Notes: generated from the sequence alone by a model not told the origin. A stretch of 64,000 nt of DNA from Pseudomonadota bacterium (GCA_963204745.1 CAUJHF010000056.1:62001-126000); one strand, 5' to 3'. Positions 17,418 to 28,390 are shown, counted from the first letter of the stretch. Translations and numbers: made by a program.

Positions 17418-20400
17418 ATGACAATCATGCACAGCCACCAGAACAGTGGCAGGCTCGGCCTGCCTCCAAAACAGGGCCTCTACGACCCGGTCAATGAGCA
17501 CGACGCCTGCGGGGTCGGCTTTGTCGTGGATATCAAGGGTCGCAAGTCGCACCGCATCCTGGAGCAGGCTATCCAGGTGCTGCATAACCTGGATCATCGC
17601 GGCGCCTGTGGCTGTGAAGTCAACACCGGCGATGGCGCCGGCGTCCTGCTGCAGCTTCCGCACCGCTTTCTGCAGAACGTGGCCGAACGCGACGGCTTTA
17701 CGTTGCCCGCACCGGGCGAATACGGCAGCGGACTCATCTTCCTGCCGCGCAATGCCAGCAAGCGCCGCAAACTCGAAGAACGCTTCGAGCAGATCGTGCA
17801 GTCAGAAGGCCAGTCGGTGCTCGGCTGGCGCACGGTACCGACGCATAACAAGAGCCTGGGTGAAACTGCCCGGGCCTCTGAACCCTTTGTCCGCCAGGTG
17901 ATCATCGGCCGCGACCCGGCCCTCACCGACGAACTCGCTTTCGAACGCAAGCTGTTCGTGATCCGCAAGCGCGCCTACAGCGAGATCCGTACCTCCACGA
18001 TCGACGGCGCCGATTTCTGGTATGTGCCCAGCCTGTCCTGCAGGACTATCGTCTACAAGGGCATGCTGCTCACCGATCAGCTGGGCACCTATTTCTCTGA
18101 CCTCAGCGATCCGGCAGTGGAAACAGCTCTGGCAATGGTGCATTCGCGCTTCAGCACCAACACCTTTCCGAGCTGGGACCGCGCCCACCCCTATCGCTAT
18201 GTGGCGCACAACGGCGAGATCAACACCCTGCGCGGCAACATCAACTGGATGCATGCGCGCGAAGCACTGTTTGAGTCCGAGCTGTTCGGCGAAGACGTCA
18301 GCAAGATCCCGCCGGTCGTCAACCCGAACGGCAGCGACTCGGCGATGTTCGACAACGTGCTTGAACTGCTGGTGCTTGCCGGCCGCTCGCTGCCCCACGC
18401 GATCATGATGATGATTCCGGAGCCGTGGTCCAAGAACGGGCACATGGATGACGCAAAGCGCGCCTTCTACCAGTATCACTCCAGCCTGATGGAGCCCTGG
18501 GACGGCCCTGCCTCCATCGCCTTTACGGATGGCAGGAAGATCGGCGCGATCCTCGATCGCAATGGCCTGCGCCCCTCGCGTTATTACGTCACGAAAGATG
18601 ACCTGGTCATCATGGCCTCCGAGGCCGGCGTGCTGGACATTCCGCCGGAGAACATCCAGCGCAAGGGCCGCCTGCAGCCCGGCCGTATGTTCCTCGTGGA
18701 CACCGAGGAAGGCCGCATCGTCGAAGACGAGGAAATCAAACGGCAGGTCGTCAACGAGCGCCCCTACCGTCAATGGCTCGACGAACACCTGGTGCATCTC
18801 AACGATCTGCCGGCGGCGCCCGAAGTTCCGGTACCGGACCACGACACGCTGCTGCAGCGACAGATGGCTTTCGGCTATACCTTCGAAGACCAGCGCATCC
18901 TCATGACGCCGATGGCGCGCGATGGCGTCGAGGCGATCGGCTCGATGGGCAACGACACCCCGCTCGCCGCGCTGTCAGGCAAGCCGCGTCTGCTGTTCGA
19001 CTATTTCAAGCAGCTCTTTGCGCAGGTCACCAACCCGCCGATCGACTGCATCCGCGAAGAACTCATCACGGCATCCGAGGTCTGGCTCGGTTCGGAAGGC
19101 AACCTGCTGGAACCGCAGCCGGCCGATTGCCGGCGGCTGGAACTGCATGCCCCGGTGCTCACCAATGAAGAATTCGCCAAGGTACGGCGGCTCGACCTGC
19201 CCGGCCTGCGCGTCGGTGTGCTGTCCAGCCTGTTCCGCGTGGCGCGCGGCGAAAAGGGCCTGACCGGTGCGGTCGAGGAGCTGTGGGCGAATGCGCAGCG
19301 CCTGATCGAAACCGAAAACATTAACGTCCTCATTCTCAGTGATCGCGGCGTGAACCGTGAGTACGCCGCAATTCCCTCACTGCTGGCGGTGTCCAGCCTG
19401 CACCACTTCCTGGTACGCGAAGGTCTGCGCACGCGCGTCGGCCTGGTCATCGAAACGGGCGAAGCCCGGGAGGTGCACCACTTCTCGCTGCTGATCGGCT
19501 ATGGCGCCAGCGCGATCAACCCGTACCTGGCTTTCGAAACACTCGACGGCATGATTCGCGACGGGCTGCTGCCGAACGTCGATCACAAGACCGCCTGCAA
19601 GAACTTTGCGAAGGCTGCCACCAAGGGCATCGTCAAGGTGATGTCGAAGATGGGCGTGTCTGCAGTGCAGAGCTATCACGGTGCACAGCTGTTCGAAGCG
19701 GTCGGCTTGCGTCAGGACCTCATCGACCAGCACTTTACCTGGACGGCATCGCGGATTGGCGGCATCGGCCTCGATGTGGTAGCACGCGAAGCCCTGCTGC
19801 GGCATCACGCGGCGTTCCCGGAACGGCAGCTGCCCGGCCAGGCACTGCCACCGGGCGGACAATATCAGTGGCGGGCCGATGGCGAAAATCATCTGTTCAG
19901 TCCGGAATCCATCCACCGGCTGCAGAAGGCCGTGCGCACCGGCAACTTCGCGATCTACAAGTCCTATGCCCGACTGATCGACGATCAGTCGACGAGGCTG
20001 TCCACGCTGCGCGGACTGCTGGAGTTCAAGCCCGGCAAGGCGATACCGCTGTCAGCAGTCGAGCCGGCAGAGAACATCATGCGGCGCTTCAAGACCGGTG
20101 CGATGTCCTACGGGTCGATCAGCAAGGAAGCACACGAGACACTGGCGATCGCCATGAACCGCATCGGCGGGATGAGCAATACCGGTGAAGGCGGCGAAGA
20201 CCCCGAGCGCTTTACGCCGATGGCGAACGGCGACTCGAAGAGTTCGGCCATCAAGCAGGTCGCGTCCGGCCGTTTCGGTGTAACCAGCAACTATCTGGTC
20301 AATGCCAAAGAACTGCAGATCAAGATGGCGCAGGGCGCCAAGCCCGGCGAAGGTGGCCAGCTGCCTGGCAGCAAGGTCTATCCCTGGGTCGCCAAGACCC

Positions 20401-22043
20401 GGCACACCACCGCCGGCGTCGGCTTGATCTCCCCGCCGCCCCATCACGACATCTATTCGATCGAAGATCTGGCCGAGCTGATTCACGATCTCAAGAATGC
20501 CAATCGCGAGGCGCGCATCAGCGTGAAGCTGGTCGCTGAGGTCGGTGTCGGCACGATTGCCGCGGGTGTGGCGAAGGCACATGCCGACGTGGTGCTGATC
20601 AGCGGTTATGACGGTGGTACAGGCGCTTCACCACAGACCTCGATCACGCATGCCGGACTGCCCTGGGAGCTCGGCCTCGCCGAGACGCATCAGACGCTGG
20701 TCCTGAATAACCTGCGCAGTCGCATAGCGGTGGAAACCGACGGGCAGCTCAAGACCGGTCGTGACGTTGCGATCGCCGCACTGCTCGGCGCTGAAGAGTT
20801 CGGCTTTGCCACCGCACCGCTGGTCAGCGTGGGCTGCATCATGATGCGCGTCTGCCACCTGAACACCTGCCCGGTCGGTATCGCCACACAGGATCCGCGC
20901 CTTCGCGAGAAATTCACCGGCACGCCGGAGCATGTCGTCAACTTCATGCGCTTTATCGCTGAAGACCTGCGCGAACTCATGGCGCAAATGGGGTTCCGGA
21001 CCATAGATGAAATGGTCGGCCGTGTAGATCGGCTTGAACCGAAGAAGGCCATCGACCACTGGAAGGCCAAGGGCTTTGACTTCAGCAATATCCTCTATCA
21101 GCCGGACGTGGGTGCGGAGGTCGGACGCTATTGCCAGGACACGCAGGATCACGGCCTCGACAAGTCACTCGACGTCACCACCCTTCTGGATCTGTGCAGG
21201 CCCGCCATCGAGAAGGGTGAACCGGTGCGCGGCACGGTTGCCTTGCGCAACGTCAACCGCGTGGTCGGCACAATCACCGGCAGCGAGATCACGAAGAAGT
21301 GGGGAGCAAAGGGTCTGCCGGAAGACACCGTCAGCATCACTTTCAATGGTTCTGCCGGCCAAAGCTTCGGCGCGTTCATGCCAGCGGGCATGACCTTCAT
21401 CATCGAAGGCGATGCCAACGACTACTGTGGCAAGGGGCTGTCCGGTGGCAAGATCATCGTGCGCCCCCCCGCGAAGTCCACTTTCGTCGCTGCCGAAAAC
21501 ATCATCATCGGCAACGTCGCGCTCTACGGCGCGACTGCGGGCGAGGCCTATATCAACGGCATGGCCGGCGAACGCTTTGCAGTACGCAACAGCGGCGTGG
21601 ATACGGTGGTTGAAGCGGTCGGCGATCATGCCTGCGAATACATGACCGGCGGACATGTGGTGGTGCTCGGACCAACGGGCCGCAACTTCGGCGCCGGAAT
21701 GTCCGGCGGCATCGCCTATGTGCTCGACGAAAATGGCAGCTTCCCGGCCAATATCAACATGCAGATGGTCGAAACCGAGGAACTGGCAGACCCCGCGGAA
21801 ATCGCCAGGATCCGCGCGCTGATCGAGCGGCACCTGCACTGGACCGACAGCAAACGCGCGCGTGAGGTGCTTGACGACTGGGAGGCGAACGTCAGGCGCT
21901 TCGTCAAGGTCATTCCAAAGGACTTCAAGCGCATGCTCGCCTGCATCTCGCGCGCCCACGATCAGGGCCTGACTGGCGACGAGGCAATCATGGTGGCGTT
22001 TGAGGAAAACGCACGCGATCTCTCCCGCGTAGGTGGCAACTGA
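17418..22043 (+). CDS. gltB: Glutamate synthase (NADPH), large subunit
   Basis: 1541 residues from the ATG. A short propeptide precedes the catalytic N-terminal Cys31 of the glutaminase domain ([14 protein letters not shown]), followed by the central domain, the FMN synthase domain and the C-terminal GXGXG beta-helix. The 3Fe-4S cysteines are Cys1140, Cys1146 and Cys1151 ([12 protein letters not shown]). It makes two glutamates from glutamine and 2-oxoglutarate with GltD. A GTG at 17409 and a second ATG at 17427 are alternative starts; cleavage before Cys31 makes the choice unimportant for the mature protein. gltD follows after one base. Confidence 0.97.
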   Translation: MTIMHSHQNSGRLGLPPKQGLYDPVNEHDACGVGFVVDIKGRKSHRILEQAIQVLHNLDHRGACGCEVNTGDGAGVLLQLPHRFLQNVAERDGFTLPAPGEYGSGLIFLPRNASKRRKLEERFEQIVQSEGQSVLGWRTVPTHNKSLGETARASEPFVRQVIIGRDPALTDELAFERKLFVIRKRAYSEIRTSTIDGADFWYVPSLSCRTIVYKGMLLTDQLGTYFSDLSDPAVETALAMVHSRFSTNTFPSWDRAHPYRYVAHNGEINTLRGNINWMHAREALFESELFGEDVSKIPPVVNPNGSDSAMFDNVLELLVLAGRSLPHAIMMMIPEPWSKNGHMDDAKRAFYQYHSSLMEPWDGPASIAFTDGRKIGAILDRNGLRPSRYYVTKDDLVIMASEAGVLDIPPENIQRKGRLQPGRMFLVDTEEGRIVEDEEIKRQVVNERPYRQWLDEHLVHLNDLPAAPEVPVPDHDTLLQRQMAFGYTFEDQRILMTPMARDGVEAIGSMGNDTPLAALSGKPRLLFDYFKQLFAQVTNPPIDCIREELITASEVWLGSEGNLLEPQPADCRRLELHAPVLTNEEFAKVRRLDLPGLRVGVLSSLFRVARGEKGLTGAVEELWANAQRLIETENINVLILSDRGVNREYAAIPSLLAVSSLHHFLVREGLRTRVGLVIETGEAREVHHFSLLIGYGASAINPYLAFETLDGMIRDGLLPNVDHKTACKNFAKAATKGIVKVMSKMGVSAVQSYHGAQLFEAVGLRQDLIDQHFTWTASRIGGIGLDVVAREALLRHHAAFPERQLPGQALPPGGQYQWRADGENHLFSPESIHRLQKAVRTGNFAIYKSYARLIDDQSTRLSTLRGLLEFKPGKAIPLSAVEPAENIMRRFKTGAMSYGSISKEAHETLAIAMNRIGGMSNTGEGGEDPERFTPMANGDSKSSAIKQVASGRFGVTSNYLVNAKELQIKMAQGAKPGEGGQLPGSKVYPWVAKTRHTTAGVGLISPPPHHDIYSIEDLAELIHDLKNANREARISVKLVAEVGVGTIAAGVAKAHADVVLISGYDGGTGASPQTSITHAGLPWELGLAETHQTLVLNNLRSRIAVETDGQLKTGRDVAIAALLGAEEFGFATAPLVSVGCIMMRVCHLNTCPVGIATQDPRLREKFTGTPEHVVNFMRFIAEDLRELMAQMGFRTIDEMVGRVDRLEPKKAIDHWKAKGFDFSNILYQPDVGAEVGRYCQDTQDHGLDKSLDVTTLLDLCRPAIEKGEPVRGTVALRNVNRVVGTITGSEITKKWGAKGLPEDTVSITFNGSAGQSFGAFMPAGMTFIIEGDANDYCGKGLSGGKIIVRPPAKSTFVAAENIIIGNVALYGATAGEAYINGMAGERFAVRNSGVDTVVEAVGDHACEYMTGGHVVVLGPTGRNFGAGMSGGIAYVLDENGSFPANINMQMVETEELADPAEIARIRALIERHLHWTDSKRAREVLDDWEANVRRFVKVIPKDFKRMLACISRAHDQGLTGDEAIMVAFEENARDLSRVGGN

Positions 22044-22044
22044 G

Positions 22045-23526
22045 ATGGGCAAGCCAACAGGATTCATCGAGTTCGTACGTGAACTGCCGGTCGACCGGAC
22101 CCCGCGCGAACGGGCCCGCGACTGGAATGAGTTCCATCACCATATGGACGAGAAGCGGCTGCGCCAGCAGGGCGCGCGCTGCATGGACTGCGGAGTGCCC
22201 TTCTGCCACAACGGCACGGTGATTGAAGGTTCTACGGTCGGTTGCCCGGTCAATAACCTGATTCCGGAATGGAACGATCTGGTCTATCGCGGTCTATGGC
22301 AGGAAGCGCTCGTAAGACTGCACAAGACCAACAACTTCCCGGATTTCACCGGCCGCGTCTGTCCGGCACCCTGCGAAGGCTCCTGCGTGCTCGGCATTTC
22401 CAGCCCGCCGGTAACGATCAAGAACCTGGAGGCGGCGATCATCGAGCGCGGCTTCGAGGAAGGCTGGGTGGTTGCCGAACCGCCGAAGACACGCACTGGC
22501 AAGAAGGTCGTTGTGGTGGGCTCCGGGCCTGCCGGCCTGGCCGCGGCAGCCCAGCTGAATCGCGCAGGCCATCTGGTCACGGTACTTGAGCGCGACGACC
22601 GCCCTGGCGGTCTCCTCATGTACGGCATCCCCAACATGAAACTCGACAAGCGTGCCGTGGTCGAGCGCCGCATTGCGCTGCTCGAGCGGGAAGGCATCAA
22701 GTTCATCTGCAACGCGACGGTCGGCGAGAACGTCGAGGCACAGATGCTGCTCAAGGACTTCGACGCAACGCTGATCTGTACCGGTGCGACCAGGCCGCGT
22801 GACCTGCCGGTTGAAGGCCGCGATCTGGGCGGCGTGCACTTTGCGATGGACTACCTGACTGCCAGCACCAAGGCCTTGCTGGACGGCAAGCCGGATGCCA
22901 GCCCGCTGAACGCCAAAGACCGGGACGTCATCGTCATCGGCGGCGGTGACACCGGCACCGACTGCATCGGCACTGCAATCCGCCAGGGCTGCCGTTCGCT
23001 GCTGCAGGTGGAGATCATGCCGAGGTCGCCGGCCGAACGCGCTGCGAACAATCCGTGGCCGGAGTGGCCGAAGATCCACCGGATCGACTACGCGCAGGAA
23101 GAGGCCATCGCCAGATTTGGCCAGGATCCGCGCGTTTATGTGACCACGGTCAAGAAGTTCCTCGGCGATGCCAAGGGGCAACTGGAATCCCTGGTCACGG
23201 TCGAGATCAGCTGGGAAAACGTGGACGGCAAGCTGGTTCCTCAGGAGCGGCCCGGCAGCGAAAAAACGCATCCGGCACAGCTCGTCCTGCTGGCTATGGG
23301 CTTTACCGGCCCCGAGGCCCCGCTGCTTGAGGAACTCAGCCTGCAATGTGACTCGCGCAGCAACGTGCAGGCCGAATATGGCAAGTACGCCACCAGCGTG
23401 AAGGGCGTGTATGCCGCCGGCGATTGCCGGCGCGGTCAGAGCCTGATCGTCTGGGCAATCAACGAGGGCCGCGGCGCTGCCCGCGAAGTCGACCGCTACC
23501 TGATGGGCCGTACCGACCTGCCGTGA
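22045..23526 (+). CDS. gltD: Glutamate synthase (NADPH), small subunit
   Basis: 493 residues. N-terminal cysteines for two 4Fe-4S clusters are visible (Cys46, Cys49, Cys54 with Cys67; Cys106, Cys110, Cys114). An FAD-binding [16 protein letters not shown] (155-170) and an NADPH-binding [14 protein letters not shown] (near 293) follow. It passes electrons from NADPH to the FMN of GltB. The ATG at 22045 follows the gltB stop by one base, and AGGTGG at 22031-22036 inside gltB serves as its ribosome-binding site; a GTG upstream would consume that site. The last four bases overlap the next gene (GTGA). Confidence 0.97.
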   Translation: MGKPTGFIEFVRELPVDRTPRERARDWNEFHHHMDEKRLRQQGARCMDCGVPFCHNGTVIEGSTVGCPVNNLIPEWNDLVYRGLWQEALVRLHKTNNFPDFTGRVCPAPCEGSCVLGISSPPVTIKNLEAAIIERGFEEGWVVAEPPKTRTGKKVVVVGSGPAGLAAAAQLNRAGHLVTVLERDDRPGGLLMYGIPNMKLDKRAVVERRIALLEREGIKFICNATVGENVEAQMLLKDFDATLICTGATRPRDLPVEGRDLGGVHFAMDYLTASTKALLDGKPDASPLNAKDRDVIVIGGGDTGTDCIGTAIRQGCRSLLQVEIMPRSPAERAANNPWPEWPKIHRIDYAQEEAIARFGQDPRVYVTTVKKFLGDAKGQLESLVTVEISWENVDGKLVPQERPGSEKTHPAQLVLLAMGFTGPEAPLLEELSLQCDSRSNVQAEYGKYATSVKGVYAAGDCRRGQSLIVWAINEGRGAAREVDRYLMGRTDLP

Positions 23527-24074
23527 CAGCGGCACCGCAAACGGCACTGGAGCGGGAGCTGACTGCCTTCCTTGAGCGCTATGCGGCGATCTACAACCGG
23601 CAGGCCTGGGCCGAATTGCTGGAACTGTGGGATACCAGCGACCCGGATACCTTCTACATGGCCGAGGAAGTCGATCCGCCGATGTACGGCTGGCAGGCGA
23701 TCAGGGCCTACTTCGACCGGCCCGGTTCGCTCGACGGTATCCGCAACGAGTACAGCGAAGTCCGGGCGCGCCACCTGGCGCCGGATCTTGCCCTGGCAAC
23801 CTACAGGCTGCGCTTTGATATCGCCGTAAAAGACATGAAGCCGCTGTCGAGTTTCGACCGCGTCGTAGCCGTCTTTCGCCGGCGCGATGGCGGATGGAAG
23901 CTCGCCGCCTATGCAGAAGCGCCACAGGCGCCCCTGACCATGGTGCGCAAGCTGGCAAGGAACTCAAAATCGCTGAGCCCGGCAGAACAGAAAGCACTGC
24001 TGAAGACCGTCCAGAGCCTGCTCGAGGACACCGTACCTGCGGATTTCGAACAGTGGCTAAAGGCGCAGGCCTGA
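23523..24074 (+). CDS. NTF2/SnoaL-like protein of unknown function
   Basis: 183 residues with the helix-then-sheet pattern of small NTF2-like proteins: an N-terminal helix (ELTAFLERYAAIYNRQAW), a Trp/Tyr-lined core (MYGWQAIRAYF) and beta strands to about residue 135, then a charged tail. The start is a GTG overlapping the gltD stop (GTGA at 23523-23526), which implies translational coupling to gltD. A longer frame to 23424 lies wholly inside gltD and is less likely. The family is too broad for a substrate or function. Coupling to gltD may reflect operon packing only. Confidence 0.72.
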   Translation: MTAAPQTALERELTAFLERYAAIYNRQAWAELLELWDTSDPDTFYMAEEVDPPMYGWQAIRAYFDRPGSLDGIRNEYSEVRARHLAPDLALATYRLRFDIAVKDMKPLSSFDRVVAVFRRRDGGWKLAAYAEAPQAPLTMVRKLARNSKSLSPAEQKALLKTVQSLLEDTVPADFEQWLKAQA

Positions 24075-25429
24075 GCGCCGCCACCGTTGCGGACGCCCGG
24101 CCCGGTTCGCCGGCACCGGCGCATGTCTGGCCCCGGCCACTGCGCGCCTGGTATCTGGTCACGCTGCTGACCATCGCCTACATCTTTTCCTTTGTCGACA
24201 AATACATCCCGGCACTGCTCGTGGAGCCACTGAAACGCGATCTCGGCCTCAGTGATACCGAAATGGGCCTGCTGCTCGGGCCAGCCTTTGCGGTGCTGTA
24301 TGCCACGCTGGGCCTGCCCATGGGCTGGCTGGCTGACCGGTTCCGGCGCACCACGCTGGTGGCGGTGGGCGTCACGCTGTGGTCGCTGGCCACTGCCGCC
24401 TCCGGGCTTGCCGGCAGTTTCGGCCGCCTGCTGCTGGCCCGTGTCGGGGTTGGCATTGGTGACGCCACCCTTGCTCCCTGCGCGATGTCGATGATCTCTG
24501 ACAGTTTTCCGCCAGCGCGGCGTGGCCGGCCCATCGCCCTGTACGTTGCGGCACAGTCTTTCGGCGCGGGCCTCGCGGCCCTCGGCGGTGCGGCCGTGCT
24601 CGGCTGGGCCAACGCGCAGAGCGAAATCTCGCTGCCAGTATTCGGCATCGTCGCGCCCTGGCAATTCACCTTCATCGCCGTCGGCACACCCGGTCTCATC
24701 GTGGCTGCATTGCTGATGATGATGCGGGAGCCGGCACGTGAAACCTCGGCACTGAACAGCACCACGATGAGCCAGACACTGCGCTGGCTCGGCGCGCGGT
24801 GGCCGGTGTATGCAAGCCTGACTGCTGTCGTCTCGGTAATGACCATCGTGGCCTACAGCCAGAACTGGTATGCCGCTCTCTGGCAACGCCAGTGGGGTTG
24901 GGATATCACGCGCTTTGCGACCTGGTACGGGCTGGCGCTGATCATCCTTGGACCCGTGACGGTCAACCTGACCGGCTGGCTCTCAGACCGCCTGTGCGCA
25001 CGGGGACGCACCGACGGCCCCGTGTTGATCGTCATGGCCGGTACGCTGCTGCTGGTCCCCACCGGCATCCTCACACCGCTGATGCCGTCCGGCGAGCTGG
25101 CCTTTGTGGTCTGGCTCGGCAACCTGGTTGGCCTCTCTGCGGTGTCGGCCGCCGCCCCGGTCGCGCTGCTCAACATCACGCCGGGCGAGATGCGCGGCCA
25201 GGTGTCGGCCCTGTTTTACATGATCATCATGCTCACCGGGCTGGTCGTCGGGCCGCTGGCCGTGGGCTATTTGAACGATGCCCTGTTTGCCGGCAGCAAT
25301 ATCGCCTTCGCCTGCGCGCTGGTGCCGCTGATCATCGGAGTACCAGGCCTCGCGCTGCTCCGTTACACGCGAGGGGAATACAGAAAAGCGCTGGCCGGCC
25401 CTTACAATGGCGCCTCATCAGCCCAGTAA
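24053..25429 (+). CDS. MFS transporter, spinster-like
   Basis: About 458 residues with some twelve hydrophobic helices. FSFVDKYIPALLVEPLKRDL near the N-terminus and GWLADRFRRTTLVAVGV (the motif A loop between helices 2 and 3) are typical of major facilitator proteins of the spinster type. The frame has no ATG near the first helix; GTG at 24053 is the closest standard start and overlaps the preceding gene by 22 bases. The frame upstream of that lies in the previous coding sequence. An inner-membrane secondary carrier is expected, but the substrate is unknown. The start call is weak. Confidence 0.85.
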   Translation: MAKGAGLSAATVADARPGSPAPAHVWPRPLRAWYLVTLLTIAYIFSFVDKYIPALLVEPLKRDLGLSDTEMGLLLGPAFAVLYATLGLPMGWLADRFRRTTLVAVGVTLWSLATAASGLAGSFGRLLLARVGVGIGDATLAPCAMSMISDSFPPARRGRPIALYVAAQSFGAGLAALGGAAVLGWANAQSEISLPVFGIVAPWQFTFIAVGTPGLIVAALLMMMREPARETSALNSTTMSQTLRWLGARWPVYASLTAVVSVMTIVAYSQNWYAALWQRQWGWDITRFATWYGLALIILGPVTVNLTGWLSDRLCARGRTDGPVLIVMAGTLLLVPTGILTPLMPSGELAFVVWLGNLVGLSAVSAAAPVALLNITPGEMRGQVSALFYMIIMLTGLVVGPLAVGYLNDALFAGSNIAFACALVPLIIGVPGLALLRYTRGEYRKALAGPYNGASSAQ

Positions 25430-25448
25430 CCCGGTAGTGACTGGATCC

Positions 25449-25991
25449 ATGCAGTACTGCAGCGCCTGTGGTCAACCCGTGACCAGCGCCGTTCCGGCCG
25501 GCGATAACCGGCTGCGCGACGTCTGCACGAGCTGCGGTACGGTGCATTATCAGAACCCGAAGATCGTGGCAGGCTGCGTGCCCGAGTACGCGGGGCAGAT
25601 CCTGCTGTGCCGACGGGCCATCGAGCCACGCCGCGGTTTCTGGACCGTGCCGGCCGGGTTCATGGAAATGGGTGAGTCGCTGGCTGAGGCAGCGCTGCGC
25701 GAGACCTGGGAGGAGGCGCTGGCACAGGTGGAGCTCGGCCCGTTGTTCGCTGCGGTCGATGTCATCCATGCCGGCCAGCTGCATGTTTTCTTCAGCGGGA
25801 AACTGCCACGACCGGAGTTCGGAGCCGGCACAGAGACGATCGAAACACGCCTGTTCCGGCCGGAAGACATCCCCTGGAGCGAGCTGGCTTTCCCCAGTAT
25901 CCGGATTGCACTGGAGCAATATCTGGACAATCGCCGCACGGGCAACCAGCTGGTACACCTGAGCACCGCACCACGTACTATCCGCGGCTAG
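25449..25991 (+). CDS. Nudix hydrolase with N-terminal zinc ribbon
   Basis: 180 residues. A zinc ribbon (Cys4-x2-Cys7 and Cys26-x2-Cys29) precedes a Nudix box that fits GX5EX7REUXEEXGU from Gly70 on (GFMEMGESLAEAALRETWEE), except that Ala replaces the last Gly. It should cleave a nucleoside diphosphate linked to another moiety; the ribbon recalls NudC-like and ADP-ribose pyrophosphatase-like members, but this protein is shorter than NudC. The ATG at 25449 begins at the ribbon; an earlier ATG at 25407 would overlap the MFS gene. It is the penultimate gene of the series that began at gltB. Confidence 0.88.
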   Translation: MQYCSACGQPVTSAVPAGDNRLRDVCTSCGTVHYQNPKIVAGCVPEYAGQILLCRRAIEPRRGFWTVPAGFMEMGESLAEAALRETWEEALAQVELGPLFAAVDVIHAGQLHVFFSGKLPRPEFGAGTETIETRLFRPEDIPWSELAFPSIRIALEQYLDNRRTGNQLVHLSTAPRTIRG

Positions 25992-26044
25992 TTATCTGCG
26001 CCCAAAATCTCTAAAGTAGCGGCCCTGGAAGGAGCCAAGACACC

Positions 26045-26368
26045 ATGACTTTTGTCGTTACCGAGAACTGCATCAAATGCAAATACATGGACTGCGTCGA
26101 GGTATGCCCCGTCGATTGCTTCCATGAAGGTCCGAACATGCTCGTCATCGATCCCGATGAGTGCATCGACTGTACCCTCTGCGAACCGGAGTGCCCTGCT
26201 GAAGCGATCTTTTCGGAAGATGAGGTGCCAGCTGCGCAGAAAGGCTTTATCCCGTTAAATGCCGAACTGGCCAAGGGCTGGCCAGTAATCACCGAGGCGG
26301 GCACACCGCCGGCCGACGCCGATGCGTGGCTCAAGACGCCAGACAAGCTGAAGATGCTGGAGCGCTGA
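26045..26368 (+). CDS. fdxA: 7Fe ferredoxin (3Fe-4S plus 4Fe-4S)
   Basis: 107 residues, matching the Azotobacter FdI/FdxA type. By alignment, Cys9, Cys17 and Cys50 would hold the 3Fe-4S cluster and Cys21, Cys40, Cys43 and Cys46 the 4Fe-4S cluster; Cys12 and Cys25 are the expected non-ligand cysteines. It is a low-potential electron carrier in the cytoplasm, in other species linked to redox stress. The ATG is preceded by GGAAGGAG, a strong ribosome-binding site. It is 53 bases after the Nudix gene and may have its own promoter. Its end overlaps a long hairpin. Confidence 0.96.
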   Translation: MTFVVTENCIKCKYMDCVEVCPVDCFHEGPNMLVIDPDECIDCTLCEPECPAEAIFSEDEVPAAQKGFIPLNAELAKGWPVITEAGTPPADADAWLKTPDKLKMLER

Positions 26369-26410
26369 CTTCAGCGCCTGCGTCCGTTCCGGACCAGGCC
26401 CGCTGAAGTC
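26367..26410. terminator. Long inverted repeat between convergent fdxA and dsbC-like gene
   Basis: GACTTCAGCG (26367-26376) pairs perfectly with CGCTGAAGTC (26401-26410); inside, CCTG pairs with CAGG after a two-base bulge, and GTCCG with CGGAC around a three-base loop. The structure begins inside the fdxA stop codon. The extended stem at a convergent junction suggests a bidirectional terminator or transcript-stabilising hairpin. Confidence 0.55.
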
Positions 26411-26413
26411 CGC

Positions 26414-27190
26414 TTACTGGCTGGCGACTTTCGGTACTTTCGATTCGGCGAGGTATTTCGCCAGTTCTGCCGGCTCCAGATAGCCGCCGATCAGCTCACC
26501 CGACTCGAGCACGATCGCCGGCGTGCCCTGCAGGCTGAATTCGCGGCCGATGTTGTAGTGCTCCGCGACCGGATTGGGCTTGCAGGGCTTTTCCTTCAGC
26601 CCCTCACCCAGCTTCGATTTCGTCAGCGCACTGCGCCGGTCTTTCGCGCAGGCGACCTGTTCGGCCTTCAGCCAGCTGTCGGTACCCGGGCCACTGCGCG
26701 GGAAAAACATGTAGCGGACGCGTATCCCCCGCGCGTTGTAGTCCGCAATCTGGCGGTGCAGTTTCCGGCAGTAACCGCAGTCGACATCAGTAAACACCGT
26801 GACGGTATCCTGATACTTCGCAGGAGCAAAGATCACCATGCCGGACTCGCTGACGCCGGCCAGCACCTCTTTGCGTACCCCTTCCACACGTCCCTCGGTG
26901 AGGTTTCGTTCTGAATCGAGGTCATAGATTTCACCCTGCACCATGTATCGGCCATCGGCGGAAACATAGGCAATCTTCGAACCGATCCGTACCTCATAGA
27001 GCCCGGCCACTGGCGATGCGGAGATCTGTTCCGGCCTGATCTCCGGAAAGCGGGCCGCAATCAGCTTGCGCACCTCGGTGGCGGAATCACCCGCGGACGG
27101 GACCTGCGTTTCGGCAACCGAGCTGATGGCAACAAGAGAACCGAACAAGGAAATGCCGGCCAGGACCGGCAGGTGAAAACGAACAGACAT
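26414..27190 (-). CDS. Periplasmic disulfide isomerase, DsbC-like
   Basis: 258 residues. A signal peptide (MSVRFHLPVLAGISLFGSLV and on, likely cut near residue 27) leads to an N-terminal dimerisation-type domain and a thioredoxin fold with Cys138-Gly-Tyr-Cys141, the DsbC active-site sequence. The cis-proline loop is QGTPAIVL, and an extra Cys pair lies in the helical insert (QVACAKD and EKPCKP), as in DsbC. It should rearrange wrong disulfides in exported proteins. The ATG at 27190 has AGGG upstream and starts at the signal peptide; the longer frame to 27271 would hide it. xerD lies 95 bases upstream on the same strand. Confidence 0.92.
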   Translation of the reverse strand: MSVRFHLPVLAGISLFGSLVAISSVAETQVPSAGDSATEVRKLIAARFPEIRPEQISASPVAGLYEVRIGSKIAYVSADGRYMVQGEIYDLDSERNLTEGRVEGVRKEVLAGVSESGMVIFAPAKYQDTVTVFTDVDCGYCRKLHRQIADYNARGIRVRYMFFPRSGPGTDSWLKAEQVACAKDRRSALTKSKLGEGLKEKPCKPNPVAEHYNIGREFSLQGTPAIVLESGELIGGYLEPAELAKYLAESKVPKVASQ

Positions 27191-27285
27191 GAACGACACC
27201 CTGAAGCGTGTGACTATTGAGCCGAATCGTAGCACGCGCAGCGCCACACCCCGGACAATGTCGTGCAGCAACGCTGCAGCGGAAA

Positions 27286-28224
27286 TCAGCCGCGCGGATG
27301 ATGCTGGGCGTGAAGTTCCTTCATGCGCTCGCGGGCGACGTGGGTATAGATCTGCGTGGTCGAAAGATCGCTGTGGCCCAGCAGCATCTGTACCACGCGC
27401 AGGTCGGCCCCATGATTCAGCAGATGGGTGGCAAACGCATGACGCAAGGTATGTGGCGAGAGTTTGGCGTCGATATCAGCCTTCTTCGCATAACGCTTGA
27501 TGATGTGCCAGAAGGCCTGGCGGGTCATGCGGTCGCCGCGTCGCGTCGGAAACAGGTATTCACTCTGGCGCTCAAGCAGGATTTCCAGGCGCGGGCCATT
27601 GATGAATTCGCGGATCCAGCGCTGTGATTCTTCGCCGAAGGGAATCAACCGCTCGCGGTCGCCCTTGCCGCGGATGCGCAACACGCCCTGATTGAGGTTC
27701 ACCTCACTCTGGCGGAGATTGATCAGTTCGGATACACGCAGGCCGGTGGCATACAGGACCTCAAGCATGGCCCGGTCGCGGTGGCCAAGCGGATCGCTGG
27801 TTTCCGGTGCGCCCAGCAGTGCATCCACCTCGGACTCGGTCAGCGAACGCGGCAGTGAGCGGCCGATCTTCGGCATGTCTATCTTTACGGTCGGATCTTC
27901 CTGGATCACACCCTCGCGCAACAGGAAACGGTAGAAGCGGCGAAAGCTCGACAGCTGCCGGGCGGTTGAGCGCGGCTTGGAGCCCTGCTTGGCCCGACTG
28001 GCGATAAATGCCAGCAAGTCAGCCCGGCTCGCATAGATCAGACTGGTATCACGCTGGGCAAGCCAGCGCTGCAGGGCCGCCAGGTCAGCGCGATACGCAC
28101 CCAGCGTATTGGTCGACAGGCCCCGCTCCATCCAGATGGCATCGAGAAACTTGTCGATGATCCCCTCGGAAGAAACAGATTTCGGGCTAGTGCCCTTGAT
28201 GTGGTTGACAGACGCTGGTGACAT
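27286..28224 (-). CDS. xerD: Tyrosine recombinase XerD
   Basis: 312 residues with an N-terminal SAM-like DNA-binding domain and a catalytic domain that has all expected residues: Arg163 (ATGLRVSEL), Lys187, His258 and Arg261 (HTLRHAFATHLL), His284 (LLGHSD) and nucleophile Tyr293 (IYTHV). It resolves chromosome dimers at dif with XerC. Its gene precedes dsbC here, as xerD precedes dsbC in E. coli and relatives, which supports XerD rather than a mobile integrase. About 15 extra N-terminal residues precede the usual beginning of the family. Confidence 0.95.
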   Translation of the reverse strand: MSPASVNHIKGTSPKSVSSEGIIDKFLDAIWMERGLSTNTLGAYRADLAALQRWLAQRDTSLIYASRADLLAFIASRAKQGSKPRSTARQLSSFRRFYRFLLREGVIQEDPTVKIDMPKIGRSLPRSLTESEVDALLGAPETSDPLGHRDRAMLEVLYATGLRVSELINLRQSEVNLNQGVLRIRGKGDRERLIPFGEESQRWIREFINGPRLEILLERQSEYLFPTRRGDRMTRQAFWHIIKRYAKKADIDAKLSPHTLRHAFATHLLNHGADLRVVQMLLGHSDLSTTQIYTHVARERMKELHAQHHPRG

Positions 28225-28372
28225 TACACTTCAGTCCCGTGCAATCGGCAAATGAGCAACAGAGCAAACCTGATCAGCGTCCCTAGACTCATGTTCAGGA
28301 TAATCAGGGCTTCCTTCATGGGACTGCAGTATGGGCAAAAGGTTGCCGCATCGGCGTGACTGCACTCACAAA

Positions 28373-28390
28373 TTATGATGAATTACATAA
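28373..28390. promoter_or_regulatory. AT-rich inverted repeat TTATG-N8-CATAA upstream of the acyltransferase gene
   Basis: TTATG (28373-28377) and CATAA (28386-28390) are mirror halves in an AT-rich patch that stands out in a GC-rich surrounding. It ends 25 bases before the acyltransferase ATG and lies in the divergent gap with xerD. It could be an operator or part of the promoter; no regulator is known for it. Confidence 0.35.

Noticed and set aside
27286..28224. XerD-like gene as a mobile-element integrase
   Set aside because: It precedes a dsbC-like gene as in E. coli and relatives, with no flanking repeats, tRNA gene or cargo.
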